Assembly: GCA_041662765.1 (NCBI GenBank)
Contig: JBAZRT010000005.1
Span: 1-32,062, forward strand
Reading direction: 5' to 3'
Origin: JAPLXD01 sp041662765
Lineage (GTDB): Bacteria > Patescibacteriota > Minisyncoccia > Moranbacterales > UBA11712
Length of the DNA stretch: 32,062 bases
Position 1 is the stretch's first letter, and each line of letters begins with the position of its first letter. The notes under the pieces are model-generated. The model was not told the DNA's origin. It ran no database searches and saw only the letters and a program-made list of their open reading frames with translations. Shown here piece after piece: positions 1 through 8,576 of this stretch. Position numbers and translations under genes: made by a program.

Positions 1-156
1 GCTGAAAAGAGGCTTGGATCTCAGGCGCCCTTTTCCGAATTTTATTTCATAACGATTCAGGACAAAATTGTATATTTTTTCCGGGAAGGTGAGCGTCTTG
101 AGGGAATTTTCAATTACCCGGATTTGTTTTGACCGGTCGTAGGAAATTTTTTTCAT
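1..156 (-). CDS. Partial hypothetical protein (3' end beyond window)
   Basis: An open frame reads leftward from ATG at 156-154 to the window edge (52 codons, no stop). The ATG overlaps the TGA of the upstream glycosyltransferase gene (153-155) as ATGA, the usual mark of translational coupling, so this is very likely a real gene start. The visible N-terminus is basic and polar (MKKISYDRSKQIRVIENSLK, then a TLTFPEKIYNFVLNRYEIKF-type stretch) with no signal peptide. I do not recognise the family. Its position suggests it belongs to the glycan operon and might be a modifying enzyme such as a methyltransferase, but nothing visible proves that. Confidence 0.6.
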   Translation of the reverse strand, partial: MKKISYDRSKQIRVIENSLKTLTFPEKIYNFVLNRYEIKFGKGRLRSKPLFS

Positions 157-1298
157 TTTGTTTCATTTAATATATTATTTATTTGCTGGATGCTTTTCTC
201 CCAATTGAATTTATTCACATTATCTTCGAACGCGGCTTGTCCGAATTTATCCCGGAGAGACTTGCTTTTGATCAGCTCATCAATCTTTTTGCCAAGCGTT
301 TCGATATCTTTGGGTTGAACCAAATATCCAGAGCGGCCATTTTCTATGATCTCGTCGGTTCCGCCGACGTTGGTCGCGACAATGGCTTTCTTGCACAAAG
401 CGGCTTCGATGACAGTGGTCGGAAGTCCTTCCGTATAGCTGGGGTTCACGAAAATATCCGCCAGCTTCAAGATTGAAATAGTGTCGGAATACTTTCGATA
501 TCCCAAAAAAGAAACTTTTTCCGCAATATTCAAGTTTTCGGCCTGTTGGAGCAAATTTTCTTTTTGCGGTCCGTCTCCAACCAGAAGCAGCCTTATTTTT
601 GGCTCGGACAGATGGGAAAACGCTTCGAGAAGATCAGGCAATCCTTTCCCGTCAATAAGCCGGCCGACAAAAAGTATGTAAATTTCATCCGGCTTTTTTT
701 GAAATTCAGAACTCGGCGGAATTTTTTCCAGTTTTTCCGTTTCAAAACCGCGGTAAAGGACATCACATTCTTTTCGCTCGCTCAAATGTTGGACGAATTT
801 TTTGACCGCTTCGGAAATCGCGATATTTCTGTCTGATTTTCTCAAGACCAGTTTTCCGAAACTAAGATCGTATAATTTTGCGAGAGAGCTGCTCAAGCCG
901 TTGTTCAACTGGACAAAGTCCGATCCGTGCTCGATATGGATCCAAAAAGTTTTTTTGAGCTTTGAATAAATGAGCGCCAGAAGAGAAGTGCTGAAAAAAC
1001 GCGTATGCGAAACGACAAAATCAAATTTATTTTCAAAAAGAGAAAAAAAAGTTTTCCAAAAACGGAAAGACCAAAATTTTGGCAGGGGATAGTTGGATAT
1101 GATTTCAAAAGCGGGAAAGCGGACAATTTTGACACTGGCATATTTTTCTTCGACAGTCGGTGAATTTTTTGGTAGTTGAGGAGTAAAAACAACGATATCC
1201 ATCCCGGAAAAGGACAGATACTTGTTGAGCTCATCAGAATAGCTTTCCAACCCCCCGATGTGCGGAGGATAGTATGGCGAAAAGACCAATATTTTCAT
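153..1298 (-). CDS. GT4-family glycosyltransferase (GT-B fold)
   Basis: A 381-residue cytoplasmic GT-B glycosyltransferase that probably moves a sugar from a nucleotide-sugar donor to a lipid-linked glycan. The N-terminal acceptor domain opens with MKILVFSPYYPPHIGGLE, including the Gly-Gly loop (residues 15-16) typical of GT4 enzymes. The C-terminal donor domain starts near residue 207 with ILFVGRLIDGKGL. It carries the E-x7-E motif (E290 and E298 in EGLPTTVIE), which binds the donor sugar and phosphate in this family. Length is normal. The start at 1298 overlaps the end of the DUF2304 gene (stop at 1295) by four bases, and its own stop overlaps the next start, so it sits inside a tightly coupled minus-strand operon. 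Donor and acceptor cannot be read from sequence. Confidence 0.92.
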   Translation of the reverse strand: MKILVFSPYYPPHIGGLESYSDELNKYLSFSGMDIVVFTPQLPKNSPTVEEKYASVKIVRFPAFEIISNYPLPKFWSFRFWKTFFSLFENKFDFVVSHTRFFSTSLLALIYSKLKKTFWIHIEHGSDFVQLNNGLSSSLAKLYDLSFGKLVLRKSDRNIAISEAVKKFVQHLSERKECDVLYRGFETEKLEKIPPSSEFQKKPDEIYILFVGRLIDGKGLPDLLEAFSHLSEPKIRLLLVGDGPQKENLLQQAENLNIAEKVSFLGYRKYSDTISILKLADIFVNPSYTEGLPTTVIEAALCKKAIVATNVGGTDEIIENGRSGYLVQPKDIETLGKKIDELIKSKSLRDKFGQAAFEDNVNKFNWEKSIQQINNILNETK

Positions 1299-1663
1299 TG
1301 TTTATTTGGGTTATTTTCGCGGGGGAGGTTTTTCAGCGCTTCTTTCCGCGCCAGCATGGAAATAGTTTGTTCCAATTTTTCAATAGCCGAAAACATCTTG
1401 AAAATGATCAAAAAAATCAAAAGGAAGCCGGTCAATATCGCGGCATTCACATTTCCCTCAATTCCAATTACATGGGCCAAAATATTGGTGATGCTCGGAA
1501 ACACCACGACCGCTCCCATGCCGCCCCAAACGATCAGGCGGACGATCAATTTCAACAAAGTCTGTCCGGTCTCTCTTTTCGCATAATTCGCTATTCCTTT
1601 ATAAACCATAACAGCCGAAAGAACGGCAATTGCAATTTGATAAAGATGAAGGCCTAAAATCAT
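1295..1663 (-). CDS. DUF2304 family small membrane protein
   Basis: A 122-residue protein with about three hydrophobic helices (roughly residues 3-24, 37-60 and 72-95) followed by a charged amphipathic tail (KMFSAIEKLEQTISMLARKE) that may be a short coiled coil. The layout and the position directly after a DPM-type GT2 gene match DUF2304 proteins, which are commonly encoded beside polyprenyl-phosphate glycosyltransferases and are thought to be membrane partners of them. It begins 10 bases after the GT2 stop at 1674 and overlaps the following GT4 gene by four bases. Its function is not established; a role in anchoring or flipping the polyprenyl-phosphate sugar is inference. Confidence 0.8.
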   Translation of the reverse strand: MILGLHLYQIAIAVLSAVMVYKGIANYAKRETGQTLLKLIVRLIVWGGMGAVVVFPSITNILAHVIGIEGNVNAAILTGFLLIFLIIFKMFSAIEKLEQTISMLARKEALKNLPRENNPNKQ

Positions 1664-1673
1664 ATTTTTTATT

Positions 1674-2366
1674 TTAAGAAATTAAGTTCCAAACCATTTT
1701 ATACAATGTTTTTAGGCCGTTCACGAAGCTTTGCTTCTGAGCCTTGCCCATGGAATACCGCGTGTAACGGACCTGGATAGGCGCTTCTTTGAATTTCAGT
1801 TTTTTGTACTTGATTTCCCGGATAACCTCGCTGGCATATTCGTAGCGTTCGGATTTGGTTTCTATTTTTTCAATCGCCTTGCGCGAAAATGCCCGAAACC
1901 CCGACTGGCTGTCAGTCACCCAAATCCCGAACAAGAACCAGGTGAAAAAATTGCCTACCCGATTGGCGATAATTTTATGAAATGGCATTCCGGCGGTGTC
2001 CAACAATCGAGTTCCCAAAACGACGTCGTAGCCTGAATCAACAATCGGTGAAATTAGCCCGGAAATATCGCCAGGATCATGCTGGCCGTCTCCGTCGAAA
2101 GTCACCACGACGTCGGCATCCAGAATTTTGGCCGCTTCCACGCCGGTTTTGACTGTTGCGCCGTAGCCTCGGTTGAGTTTGTGTTTCAGAGCCGTTACTC
2201 CGCTGACGCTGTTTGCTTTTTCATAAGTATCGTCTTTGCTTCCGTCATCGACCACGATTATGTTTGGAAAACCGTGTTTTTTGATTTCATCAATTACGTT
2301 TGTTATGATTTCTCCCTCATTGAAGGCGGGAATTACGATATATACCTTAGGCTGTTTTGTCTCCAT
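1674..2366 (-). CDS. GT2 family glycosyltransferase, DPM1-like
   Basis: A 230-residue single-domain GT-A enzyme resembling dolichyl-phosphate mannose synthase. It probably attaches a sugar from a nucleotide donor to a polyprenyl phosphate on the inner membrane face. Visible motifs are VIPAFNEGE (11-19), VVDDGSKDDT (38-47), the metal-binding DGD (91-93 in FDGDGQHDP) and TDSQSGFRAF (151-160), which is typical of DPM/DPG enzymes. It has no C-terminal membrane helices, so the neighbouring DUF2304 protein may supply the membrane anchor. A minus-strand promoter candidate lies 35 bases upstream, making it the likely first gene of a unit with the DUF2304 and GT4 genes. Confidence 0.93.
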   Translation of the reverse strand: METKQPKVYIVIPAFNEGEIITNVIDEIKKHGFPNIIVVDDGSKDDTYEKANSVSGVTALKHKLNRGYGATVKTGVEAAKILDADVVVTFDGDGQHDPGDISGLISPIVDSGYDVVLGTRLLDTAGMPFHKIIANRVGNFFTWFLFGIWVTDSQSGFRAFSRKAIEKIETKSERYEYASEVIREIKYKKLKFKEAPIQVRYTRYSMGKAQKQSFVNGLKTLYKMVWNLIS

Positions 2367-2400
2367 TTTTCGTGAAATTTGGCTGATAACAATTGCTTTG

Positions 2401-2429
2401 ATTATATCTTCAAAAGACGAAAAAGTAAA
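2401..2429 (-). promoter_or_regulatory. Putative sigma-70 type promoter for the DPM1-like operon
   Basis: On the minus strand, TTTACT (2429-2424) is followed after exactly 17 bases by a perfect TATAAT (2406-2401). Transcription would start near 2393, about 27 bases ahead of the ATG at 2366. The site lies in the 105-base gap between two minus-strand genes. The -10 box is consensus and the -35 box matches at four of six positions. Confidence 0.5.
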
Positions 2430-2471
2430 GAAATTTCCGATAATTATGAGACCGTTGAACTACTATTGTTC

Positions 2472-3191
2472 TTAGCCGAATAAATTGCACTTCACAATAC
2501 ACCAGATTGCTTCAACGCCGTCTTTCCATCCAATTTTTTTCCCATCAGCATAAGTCCGGCCGGCATAGGAAATTCCAATTTCATAGATCCGGCATTTGTT
2601 TTTTTTCGCCAATTTGGCGGTTCTTGCGACCAGCTCCGGCTCAATGCCAAATCTTTTTGATTTCAGCTTTGGAGCGATGTGATCAAGAATATCTTTTGTG
2701 AAAACTTTATAACATGATTCAATGTCGGTTAGGTTGAGATTGGTGAAAATATTTGATAGACAAGTAATGAATTTATTCCCGGCATAGTGCCAGAAATAGA
2801 GTACGCGATGAGGGCGATGACTGAGGAACCTTGAACTGAAAACCGCGTCGGCTTTTCCGTCCAAAATCGGTTTGATTATTTCAAAATATTCATTCGGATC
2901 GTATTCAAGATCGGCGTCCTGGATCAAAATGATGTCTCCTGTCGCATTTTTGAAACCCGTTTTGAGTGCCGCGCCTTTGCCCTGATTTTTTTCGTGATGG
3001 AGAACTGTGTGTTTCTCTTCGTACTTTCCAAGGATTTCTTTGGATTTGTCTTTTGAACAATCATTCACGAGAATGATTTCTTTTTTCAGATGAAAAGTGT
3101 CCGCTTTTTCAACCGCGGAGATGATCTTTTCAAGTGTCTTTTCTTCATTGTATATCGGAATGACGATGCTAATTTTCGAGAAACTGTTCAT
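2472..3191 (-). CDS. GT2 family glycosyltransferase, DPM-like
   Basis: A 239-residue GT-A enzyme, probably a polyprenyl-phosphate sugar synthase. Motifs are SIVIPIYNEEKTL (8-20), LVNDCSKDKS (41-50), QDADLEYDP with the D-A-D metal site at 92-94, and an ESCYKVF segment that matches the conserved region after the catalytic base in DPM enzymes. I chose the ATG at 3191 because the protein then begins directly with the first beta strand. The longer frame from 3251 adds 20 residues that do not resemble the family and would overlap the epimerase gene by 47 bases. From 3191 there is a 13-base gap after the epimerase stop (3205). It is a paralogue of the GT2 at 1674, but the sequences differ enough that a different sugar or lipid is likely. 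Confidence 0.9.
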   Translation of the reverse strand: MNSFSKISIVIPIYNEEKTLEKIISAVEKADTFHLKKEIILVNDCSKDKSKEILGKYEEKHTVLHHEKNQGKGAALKTGFKNATGDIILIQDADLEYDPNEYFEIIKPILDGKADAVFSSRFLSHRPHRVLYFWHYAGNKFITCLSNIFTNLNLTDIESCYKVFTKDILDHIAPKLKSKRFGIEPELVARTAKLAKKNKCRIYEIGISYAGRTYADGKKIGWKDGVEAIWCIVKCNLFG

Positions 3192-3204
3192 TCCGTGATT
3201 ATAT

Positions 3205-4134
3205 TTATTTGCTGTTTCTCTCAAACCATTGATAAGTTTTTTTGACCCCATCTTCGAATCTAATTCTCGGTGTCCAGCCGAAGTCTTTTTTTATTTTTCT
3301 GAAACTCAGGCAGCTGGTTTTTTGTTCTCCCATCTTCGCCGGTCCGTGCGATTCTTTGAATTTATTTTGGAAATGCCTGTTGATTTCCCGAAATAGTTGA
3401 TTGACGCTGATCTCGATACTCGTGCCTACATTGTATACACCGGTTTTAGAAATGTTTTTTAGCGCCAGAATATTGGCGTTGACCACATCGCCGACAAAAA
3501 CGTAATCGCGGGATTGTTTTCCCGGGCCGTTTATGATTGGCTGATCGCCTCGGAGCATTTTGTTCATGAAGATGGCCACCACGCCAGCCTCTCCGTGGGG
3601 ATTCTGGCGCGGACCGTATACGTTGCCATATCGGAGAGATGTGAAATTCAATCCGTGGACTTGGTGGTAATAATTCAAAAATTTGTCGACTGATAGCTTG
3701 GCAATGCCGTAGGGAGAAAGCGGCCACTCCGGTTCGGTTTCCGGGGTTGGGCGGTTTTTTGTGTCGCCATATATCGCGCCCCCGGTTGAAGAAAAAATGA
3801 TTTTTTTAACCCCGTTTTCATGGGCGAGTCGAATGAGATTGAAACTGGCCAGAATATTGTTTTCCGCGTCAAAAATGGGATTATCCACCGATTTTCTCAC
3901 ATCCATTTGCGCGGCGAGGTGAAAAATTGCTTCTGGCTTTTCTTTCTTTAATATTTCCTCTATTTTTTTGTGATTGGTGATATCAGCTTTCACGAATTTG
4001 GCTTTCGGGTTGATGTTTTTTTTGAAACCGGTGATCAAGTTGTCGACTATGACGACGCGATGCTTTTTTTCGATGAGCGCGTCCGTGAGGTTGGAACCGA
4101 TAAACCCCGCGCCTCCTGTGACCAAAATTTTCAT
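3205..4134 (-). CDS. NAD-dependent epimerase/dehydratase (extended SDR, GalE-like)
   Basis: A 309-residue extended short-chain dehydrogenase that probably epimerises or dehydrates a UDP- or dTDP-sugar to supply the neighbouring transferases. The Rossmann motif GGAGFIG (G7, G10, G13), the acidic D31 that binds the NAD ribose, the FHLAAQ segment (71-76), the SST motif (115-117) and the catalytic Y142-x3-K146 (SPYGIAK) are all present. Residues LRYGNVYGPRQ match the substrate-binding region of UDP-glucose/galactose 4-epimerases and related enzymes. A 36-base gap separates it from the upstream GT-C gene, consistent with one operon. GalE and UDP-glucuronate epimerase or decarboxylase-type activities cannot be told apart here. 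Confidence 0.92.
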   Translation of the reverse strand: MKILVTGGAGFIGSNLTDALIEKKHRVVIVDNLITGFKKNINPKAKFVKADITNHKKIEEILKKEKPEAIFHLAAQMDVRKSVDNPIFDAENNILASFNLIRLAHENGVKKIIFSSTGGAIYGDTKNRPTPETEPEWPLSPYGIAKLSVDKFLNYYHQVHGLNFTSLRYGNVYGPRQNPHGEAGVVAIFMNKMLRGDQPIINGPGKQSRDYVFVGDVVNANILALKNISKTGVYNVGTSIEISVNQLFREINRHFQNKFKESHGPAKMGEQKTSCLSFRKIKKDFGWTPRIRFEDGVKKTYQWFERNSK

Positions 4135-4170
4135 AAGGATATTCCTAAAAATTATATTTATGTCTTGCAG

Positions 4171-5907
4171 CTATTTTATCTTCCAAATTCCCACGAAATC
4201 TTCTGACTGGACATTCACGGCGAGTGCCCACTTGCTTTCCGGCGGTTCAAGAAAATTGTTCGTCACGAGGTCAACTTCAAAGTTTCTGTCCTTGACCAGA
4301 TCGGCATACCAGGAATTCTTTTCCGGCGATGGAGCAATGAGATAAATATTTTTGTATCGGCTTTGGTCGATATAATTGAGATCGTCCGCGTTGAAAAAAT
4401 AGACGGCATTTTTTCCGTATAGCGTTCGCAAAGGCTCGCTGATGAGCGAATATCCGCTGCCGGTGGCCATCCGATCGACCAAAATGAGATCATCGGCGCT
4501 GAACCTTTGGGATATTCTTTCAATTTGAGGTAAAAGGTCTTTGTTTTCCGAAAGAGCGAAGAAACGCCAGCTAACGACCGAGTTTCCCGCAATGAGGACA
4601 ACGAGAACGATGTACAGAAATATTTTATGATAGAAAAATTTTTGAAGGGCATAGACTGCAAAGAAGATAAGCGCGGGGAAAACGGCGAAAACAAACCGGC
4701 GCAGCAGCCACGGTTCGTCGAGCGTGATCATCGGCGAAAGAAGATAGAGAAAAGCTGGAAAAGTGATGAAGATCATCAAAAACTCGGGTTTTGTCCAATT
4801 TTTCCGGATATTTTTCGCGAGGACGAGGATTCCGGCCAAGCCGATGACAAGATAGGCGAGCAGATTATAGTTGAAAAATATTCGAGCGAGATAGGAATAC
4901 AAATTTGCCGACGGCGCGGATTCTTTCGTTGAGTTGGGGAGAAAGGCTTTGACGAGGTTTTTTGAGCTGTCAACAAGATCGGGAAAGTTGAGGTATGTGT
5001 ACAGTCCCAGCAAAACTAAAGTTGAGATCAGCAGATATTTTTTGAAATTTTTGGGAATCGCTGTCGATTCCTTTTTTTGAAGCAGAAAAAAATAGATTAT
5101 TGCAAGAAAAAAGAAAACGATCCCTTCAATTCTCACAAGCGCGGAAAGAGAGAAAGCAGAGAGCGCGAGCCAGAAAAACAGATTTTTTTTGTGTTTTGCT
5201 TGCCAGAGCAAAAACAAAATTCCCGTTGAGACCAGAAAAAGCATATATGTTTCCGTGAGGGCGTATTTTGACAGCCACAAAAACGGAAAAAATGTCACGG
5301 CGAGGAGAAATCCGAGAAAAGAAATTTTTTTATCAAAAACTTCTTTGAGGATCAGCCAGAAAATCGCGAAAAAGAAAAACAACGGAACGAAATTGGCATA
5401 TTGAATTCCCTTGAGGCCGAAGAGATTGTATTCGGCAGCGAGAAAGGATGTGTAGCCTACCGGAAATCGGGAAATGAGATCGCCATTTTTCGCATAGTCG
5501 AATCCGGGGAAATTGAGCGCTTTTCCCGGCCCATATTTTTTGAAAAGATCCAGAGCGATCGGATTTTGGATTTCGAGGTTGTGATTTTGGGAAAGATATA
5601 TCGCCGCTGTCCCGATCGATCCCTGGTCCCGTCCGCCGAAAACGGTCGGCGTGGCGAAATAGCAAGTGGCGAAGCTCGCGAGAAGGGAAACGAGGACAAC
5701 AAGATAAAATATTTTTCCGGTTTTCAAGTCGATATTTTGGCTTGTTTTGGGCAAAAAAAGCACCACCAAAACGGCGCTTGCCAAAATTGACAAAGCGATC
5801 GTCCCAAAGTACAATAAACCAGTCGCTGAAAGCAGCAAAACCAGCCAGCCGCATGCGAGAAAAAAAAGCAAAATGCCCAAAAATACTTTCATAATCAAAC
5901 TAGACAA
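4171..5907 (-). CDS. GT-C type integral membrane glycosyltransferase
   Basis: A 578-residue polytopic protein with around eleven hydrophobic segments up to about residue 450, then a soluble C-terminal region of about 130 residues. This is the architecture of GT-C transferases (PMT/ArnT/RgtA-like), which take sugar from polyprenyl-phosphate on the outer face. The first outer loop has GRDQGSIGTAAIYL soon after helix 3, where GT-C enzymes carry the catalytic acidic residue. The start could be 5907 (MSSLIMKVF) or the ATG at 5892 (MKVFLGILL); the second begins directly with the first helix and is equally plausible. It is the first gene of the minus-strand glycan cluster and is divergent from the GtrB-like gene. 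Donor and acceptor are unknown. Confidence 0.82.
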   Translation of the reverse strand: MSSLIMKVFLGILLFFLACGWLVLLLSATGLLYFGTIALSILASAVLVVLFLPKTSQNIDLKTGKIFYLVVLVSLLASFATCYFATPTVFGGRDQGSIGTAAIYLSQNHNLEIQNPIALDLFKKYGPGKALNFPGFDYAKNGDLISRFPVGYTSFLAAEYNLFGLKGIQYANFVPLFFFFAIFWLILKEVFDKKISFLGFLLAVTFFPFLWLSKYALTETYMLFLVSTGILFLLWQAKHKKNLFFWLALSAFSLSALVRIEGIVFFFLAIIYFFLLQKKESTAIPKNFKKYLLISTLVLLGLYTYLNFPDLVDSSKNLVKAFLPNSTKESAPSANLYSYLARIFFNYNLLAYLVIGLAGILVLAKNIRKNWTKPEFLMIFITFPAFLYLLSPMITLDEPWLLRRFVFAVFPALIFFAVYALQKFFYHKIFLYIVLVVLIAGNSVVSWRFFALSENKDLLPQIERISQRFSADDLILVDRMATGSGYSLISEPLRTLYGKNAVYFFNADDLNYIDQSRYKNIYLIAPSPEKNSWYADLVKDRNFEVDLVTNNFLEPPESKWALAVNVQSEDFVGIWKIK

Positions 5908-5914
5908 TATTTCT

Positions 5915-5943
5915 TTGATTTTAATCCGATTTTAGATTATCAT
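5915..5943 (+). promoter_or_regulatory. Putative plus-strand promoter in a 42-base divergent gap
   Basis: TTGATT (5915-5920), a 17-base spacer and TATCAT (5938-5943) form a reasonable sigma-70 type promoter for the plus-strand cluster. Transcription would start close to the ATG at 5950, so the message could be leaderless. On the opposite strand a weaker pair (TTTATG, 17 bases, TAAAAT) could serve the GT-C gene at 5907. Both clusters therefore probably fire from overlapping divergent promoters. Confidence 0.45.
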
Positions 5944-5949
5944 AAAAGT

Positions 5950-6963
5950 ATGGAAAACACCAACCAACCCCGCACAAAAAATATGGAAAACGACGACCAA
6001 AAATCGGAGCATGATATTTTTATGCGGGGCAAGAACCCCGGCTTGTCCGTTGTTGTTCCGCTCTTCAATGAAGAGGGAAACGTCCGCGAATTGCACCAAA
6101 AGATCGTCGAAGCCTGCCAGGCGCTCGGAAAATCTTTTGAGATCGTTTTCATTGACGATGGCAGCACGGACAAGACCAATGAGATTTGTCGGAATTTGAG
6201 TCCGCTCAAATTCATTGTTCAACGCAAGTGGTTTGGACAGACAGCAGCGTTTGACGCGGGATTCAAAAATTCAACCGGGGAAATTGTCATCACGATGGAT
6301 GGCGATCTTCAAAATGATCCGGCGGACATTGGAAAATTGCTGGAAAAAATGGACGAAGGCTATGACATTGTTTCCGGTTGGAGAAAATTCAGAAAAGATC
6401 CTTTCATGAAAAAGTTTTTTTCCCGAACAGCCAATCTCCTCAGAAAAGTTTTGATTGACGACGGGATCCACGACAGCGGTTGCAGCCTCAAAGCCTACAA
6501 GCGGGAATGTTTCGACGACTTGGATCTCTTTGGCGAAATGCACCGTTTCATTCCGGCGGCTCTCAAGATTCAGGGATTCACGGTGGCAGAAATTCCGGTG
6601 AGCCATCATCCGCGCAAGCACGGGGTGACAAAATACAACTGGAAGCGGGGAGTGAAAGGATTCGTGGATATGATCTCTATTTGGTTTTGGAAAAAATATG
6701 CCAATCGGCCCTTGCATTTGTTCGGAGCAGGGGGGCTCGCTGTCTTCTCACTGGGAATTTTGCTGACGGCAGGGCTGCTGATCGCCAGAATAACCTACGC
6801 TGTTCCGATGTCAACAAAGATCTGGCCGCTTGTTGCCGTTTTTCTCATCCTAATGGGAATTCAACTCTTCATTTTTGGACTTCTCGCTGACATCACCACG
6901 AAGAACTATTACAAAGCGCACGGAGGGATGAATTACAAGATAAAAGAAATTGTCGAAAATTGA
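5950..6963 (+). CDS. GT2 glycosyltransferase with two C-terminal membrane helices (GtrB/DPM-like)
   Basis: A 337-residue enzyme that probably charges undecaprenyl phosphate with a sugar. The GT-A domain starts at LSVVVPLFNEEGNVREL (from residue 32), followed by VFIDDGSTDKT (66-76) and the DGD metal site (117-119 in MDGDLQNDP). RKHGVTKYNW near residue 222 matches the conserved R-x-x-G-x-S-K-Y region of GtrB-type enzymes. Two hydrophobic helices near the C-terminus (about 240-262 and 275-300) match the membrane anchor of GtrB. The first 30 residues are polar and less conserved, so a later start (M12 or M25) is possible. It overlaps the next gene by ATGA, and a GtrA-like protein is encoded two genes on, the classic GtrA/GtrB partnership. 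Confidence 0.93.
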   Translation: MENTNQPRTKNMENDDQKSEHDIFMRGKNPGLSVVVPLFNEEGNVRELHQKIVEACQALGKSFEIVFIDDGSTDKTNEICRNLSPLKFIVQRKWFGQTAAFDAGFKNSTGEIVITMDGDLQNDPADIGKLLEKMDEGYDIVSGWRKFRKDPFMKKFFSRTANLLRKVLIDDGIHDSGCSLKAYKRECFDDLDLFGEMHRFIPAALKIQGFTVAEIPVSHHPRKHGVTKYNWKRGVKGFVDMISIWFWKKYANRPLHLFGAGGLAVFSLGILLTAGLLIARITYAVPMSTKIWPLVAVFLILMGIQLFIFGLLADITTKNYYKAHGGMNYKIKEIVEN

Positions 6964-8576
6964 ACATGAAAAAGGAAAGAATAATCACAATTTCGCTGTT
7001 TTTTATTATTGTCGTTTCGAGTTTTTTCTTCGGATTTTCCCGCCTCAAAAATTTTTCCGGAGTTGATGAGCCGTATTGGCAATATGACCGGGTTCCCAAG
7101 TTCTGGAAAAATGCGAAAGAAATGGACTGGAAGCATACGAATATATCCGACAAACCCGGCGTGCCCCTGGCGATCGTTTCCGGAGCGGGATTGCCTTTCA
7201 TTGATGGAAATCCGAAAAACCTGAAAAGCTTGCGCTCCGAGCCGAAAACGCCCCAGGAGATGAAGGAGATTCGGGATGTTTATTTCAAACTGCGTTTTCC
7301 CGTATTCCTCTTCACTCTGGCGATGCTGCCGCTTTTCTATTTTCTCATCAAAAAACTCCTCGGGAAGCGCGTGGCCAGATTCTCGCTTCTTTTCATCGGT
7401 CTTTCGCCGATTCTTCTCGGGATATCCCTCATCATCAATTCCGATGCCATACTTTGGATCTTGACGGCGCTTTCAACGCTTTCCCTCTTTGTTTTTCTCA
7501 AAAACAGCGAAAAAAAATATCTGATTCTTTCCGGATTTCTTCTCGGCCTTTCGGTGATCACCAAATACGTCGCCAACATCCTTTTTGTATATTTTTTCCT
7601 GGTTTTCTTTTTGGAATATATATTTCACGCTCACAAGAGAGTCGCTATTGGGAAATACCTGAAGCAGGCGCTTGGAAATTATATCCTGCTTTTTCTGATG
7701 GCCATGGCGACGGCCTTCGTTTTTTTTCCGGCGACTTGGGTCAAGTTTTCGGTCCTCATCAAGGCCACGGTCGGAAATGATGTTTTTTCGTCCACCTGGC
7801 CGCTGTTTGCCGGCGTCATCGGGCTTTTGCTCGTGGACACGTTTGTTTTCAAGGCCAAATTTTCGAGCCTGGTGTTTGATTTTTTGGCAAAATACCGCGC
7901 CTTGATCGCCAAAACTTTTGCAGGCCTGTTCCTTGCTTTTTCGGTGTTTGTTTTTTTGCACGTTTGGGCGCATCTTCGCGTTTTTGACTTGCAAGCGATC
8001 ATTTCCTCGCCGAAGGGGATCGGGAAGGGCGGCCTTTTGGAAAAATTCGGCGGGGCTCTCACGGCTGACATATACAGCCTCCTTTTCAGCGTTTCGCCGC
8101 TCATCTTGGTTCTCATTTTGTTTGCCATCGGCAATATTTTTTGGAAAAAAGAGCTGAAGCGCAGTGCGATCACTGTTGTCTATATTCTCATCTTTCTTTT
8201 CATCTACTATCTCGGCAGCGCGGTGAACAAGGTGGTCACGACGCCGAGATATCAGATCATGATTTATCCGCTTGTTTTCGTGGTGGCGGCCATCGGGATG
8301 GATCAAATTCTTGAAATCAAAAAGATCAAGAAATATTTTTCGCCGACCTGCGCGTATGCTGTGGCCATCATCGTGCTTTTGGGCAGCCTGTTCATCGTGC
8401 GCCCGAATTTTTTGGCCTATGCATCCGAACTCTTGCCGAAAAGTTTCATAGTGAATCTCAAGGGAATGGGAGAAGGAAGTTTTGAGGCAGCCACCTATCT
8501 CAATAGTTTGCCCGGCGCGCATGAAATGACGATCTGGTCAGACAAGGGAGCGGTTTGCGAGGTTTTTGCCGGCTAA
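6960..8576 (+). CDS. GT-C/PMT-like membrane glycosyltransferase, cut short by an in-frame TAA
   Basis: A 538-residue polytopic protein starting at ATG 6960, which overlaps the upstream TGA. The first outer loop contains SGVDEPYWQYDRVPKFW, where the D-E pair after helix 1 is the position of the catalytic Asp in PMT/ArnT (GT39/GT83) enzymes. About ten to twelve hydrophobic helices follow to near residue 480, then the start of a soluble domain (SFEAATYLNSLPGAHEMTIW). The frame stops at TAA 8574-8576 but continues open for another 75 codons, so the C-terminal domain appears to be missing. Either the gene is broken, the base is a consensus error, or the stop is read through. The membrane catalytic core is complete. 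Confidence 0.75.
   Translation: MNMKKERIITISLFFIIVVSSFFFGFSRLKNFSGVDEPYWQYDRVPKFWKNAKEMDWKHTNISDKPGVPLAIVSGAGLPFIDGNPKNLKSLRSEPKTPQEMKEIRDVYFKLRFPVFLFTLAMLPLFYFLIKKLLGKRVARFSLLFIGLSPILLGISLIINSDAILWILTALSTLSLFVFLKNSEKKYLILSGFLLGLSVITKYVANILFVYFFLVFFLEYIFHAHKRVAIGKYLKQALGNYILLFLMAMATAFVFFPATWVKFSVLIKATVGNDVFSSTWPLFAGVIGLLLVDTFVFKAKFSSLVFDFLAKYRALIAKTFAGLFLAFSVFVFLHVWAHLRVFDLQAIISSPKGIGKGGLLEKFGGALTADIYSLLFSVSPLILVLILFAIGNIFWKKELKRSAITVVYILIFLFIYYLGSAVNKVVTTPRYQIMIYPLVFVVAAIGMDQILEIKKIKKYFSPTCAYAVAIIVLLGSLFIVRPNFLAYASELLPKSFIVNLKGMGEGSFEAATYLNSLPGAHEMTIWSDKGAVCEVFAG

Noticed and set aside
7473..8522. A 349-codon minus-strand open frame
   Set aside because: It lies opposite a GT-C gene with a clear membrane-helix pattern. 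Its product is a highly charged, low-order sequence typical of antisense frames, with no recognisable motif.
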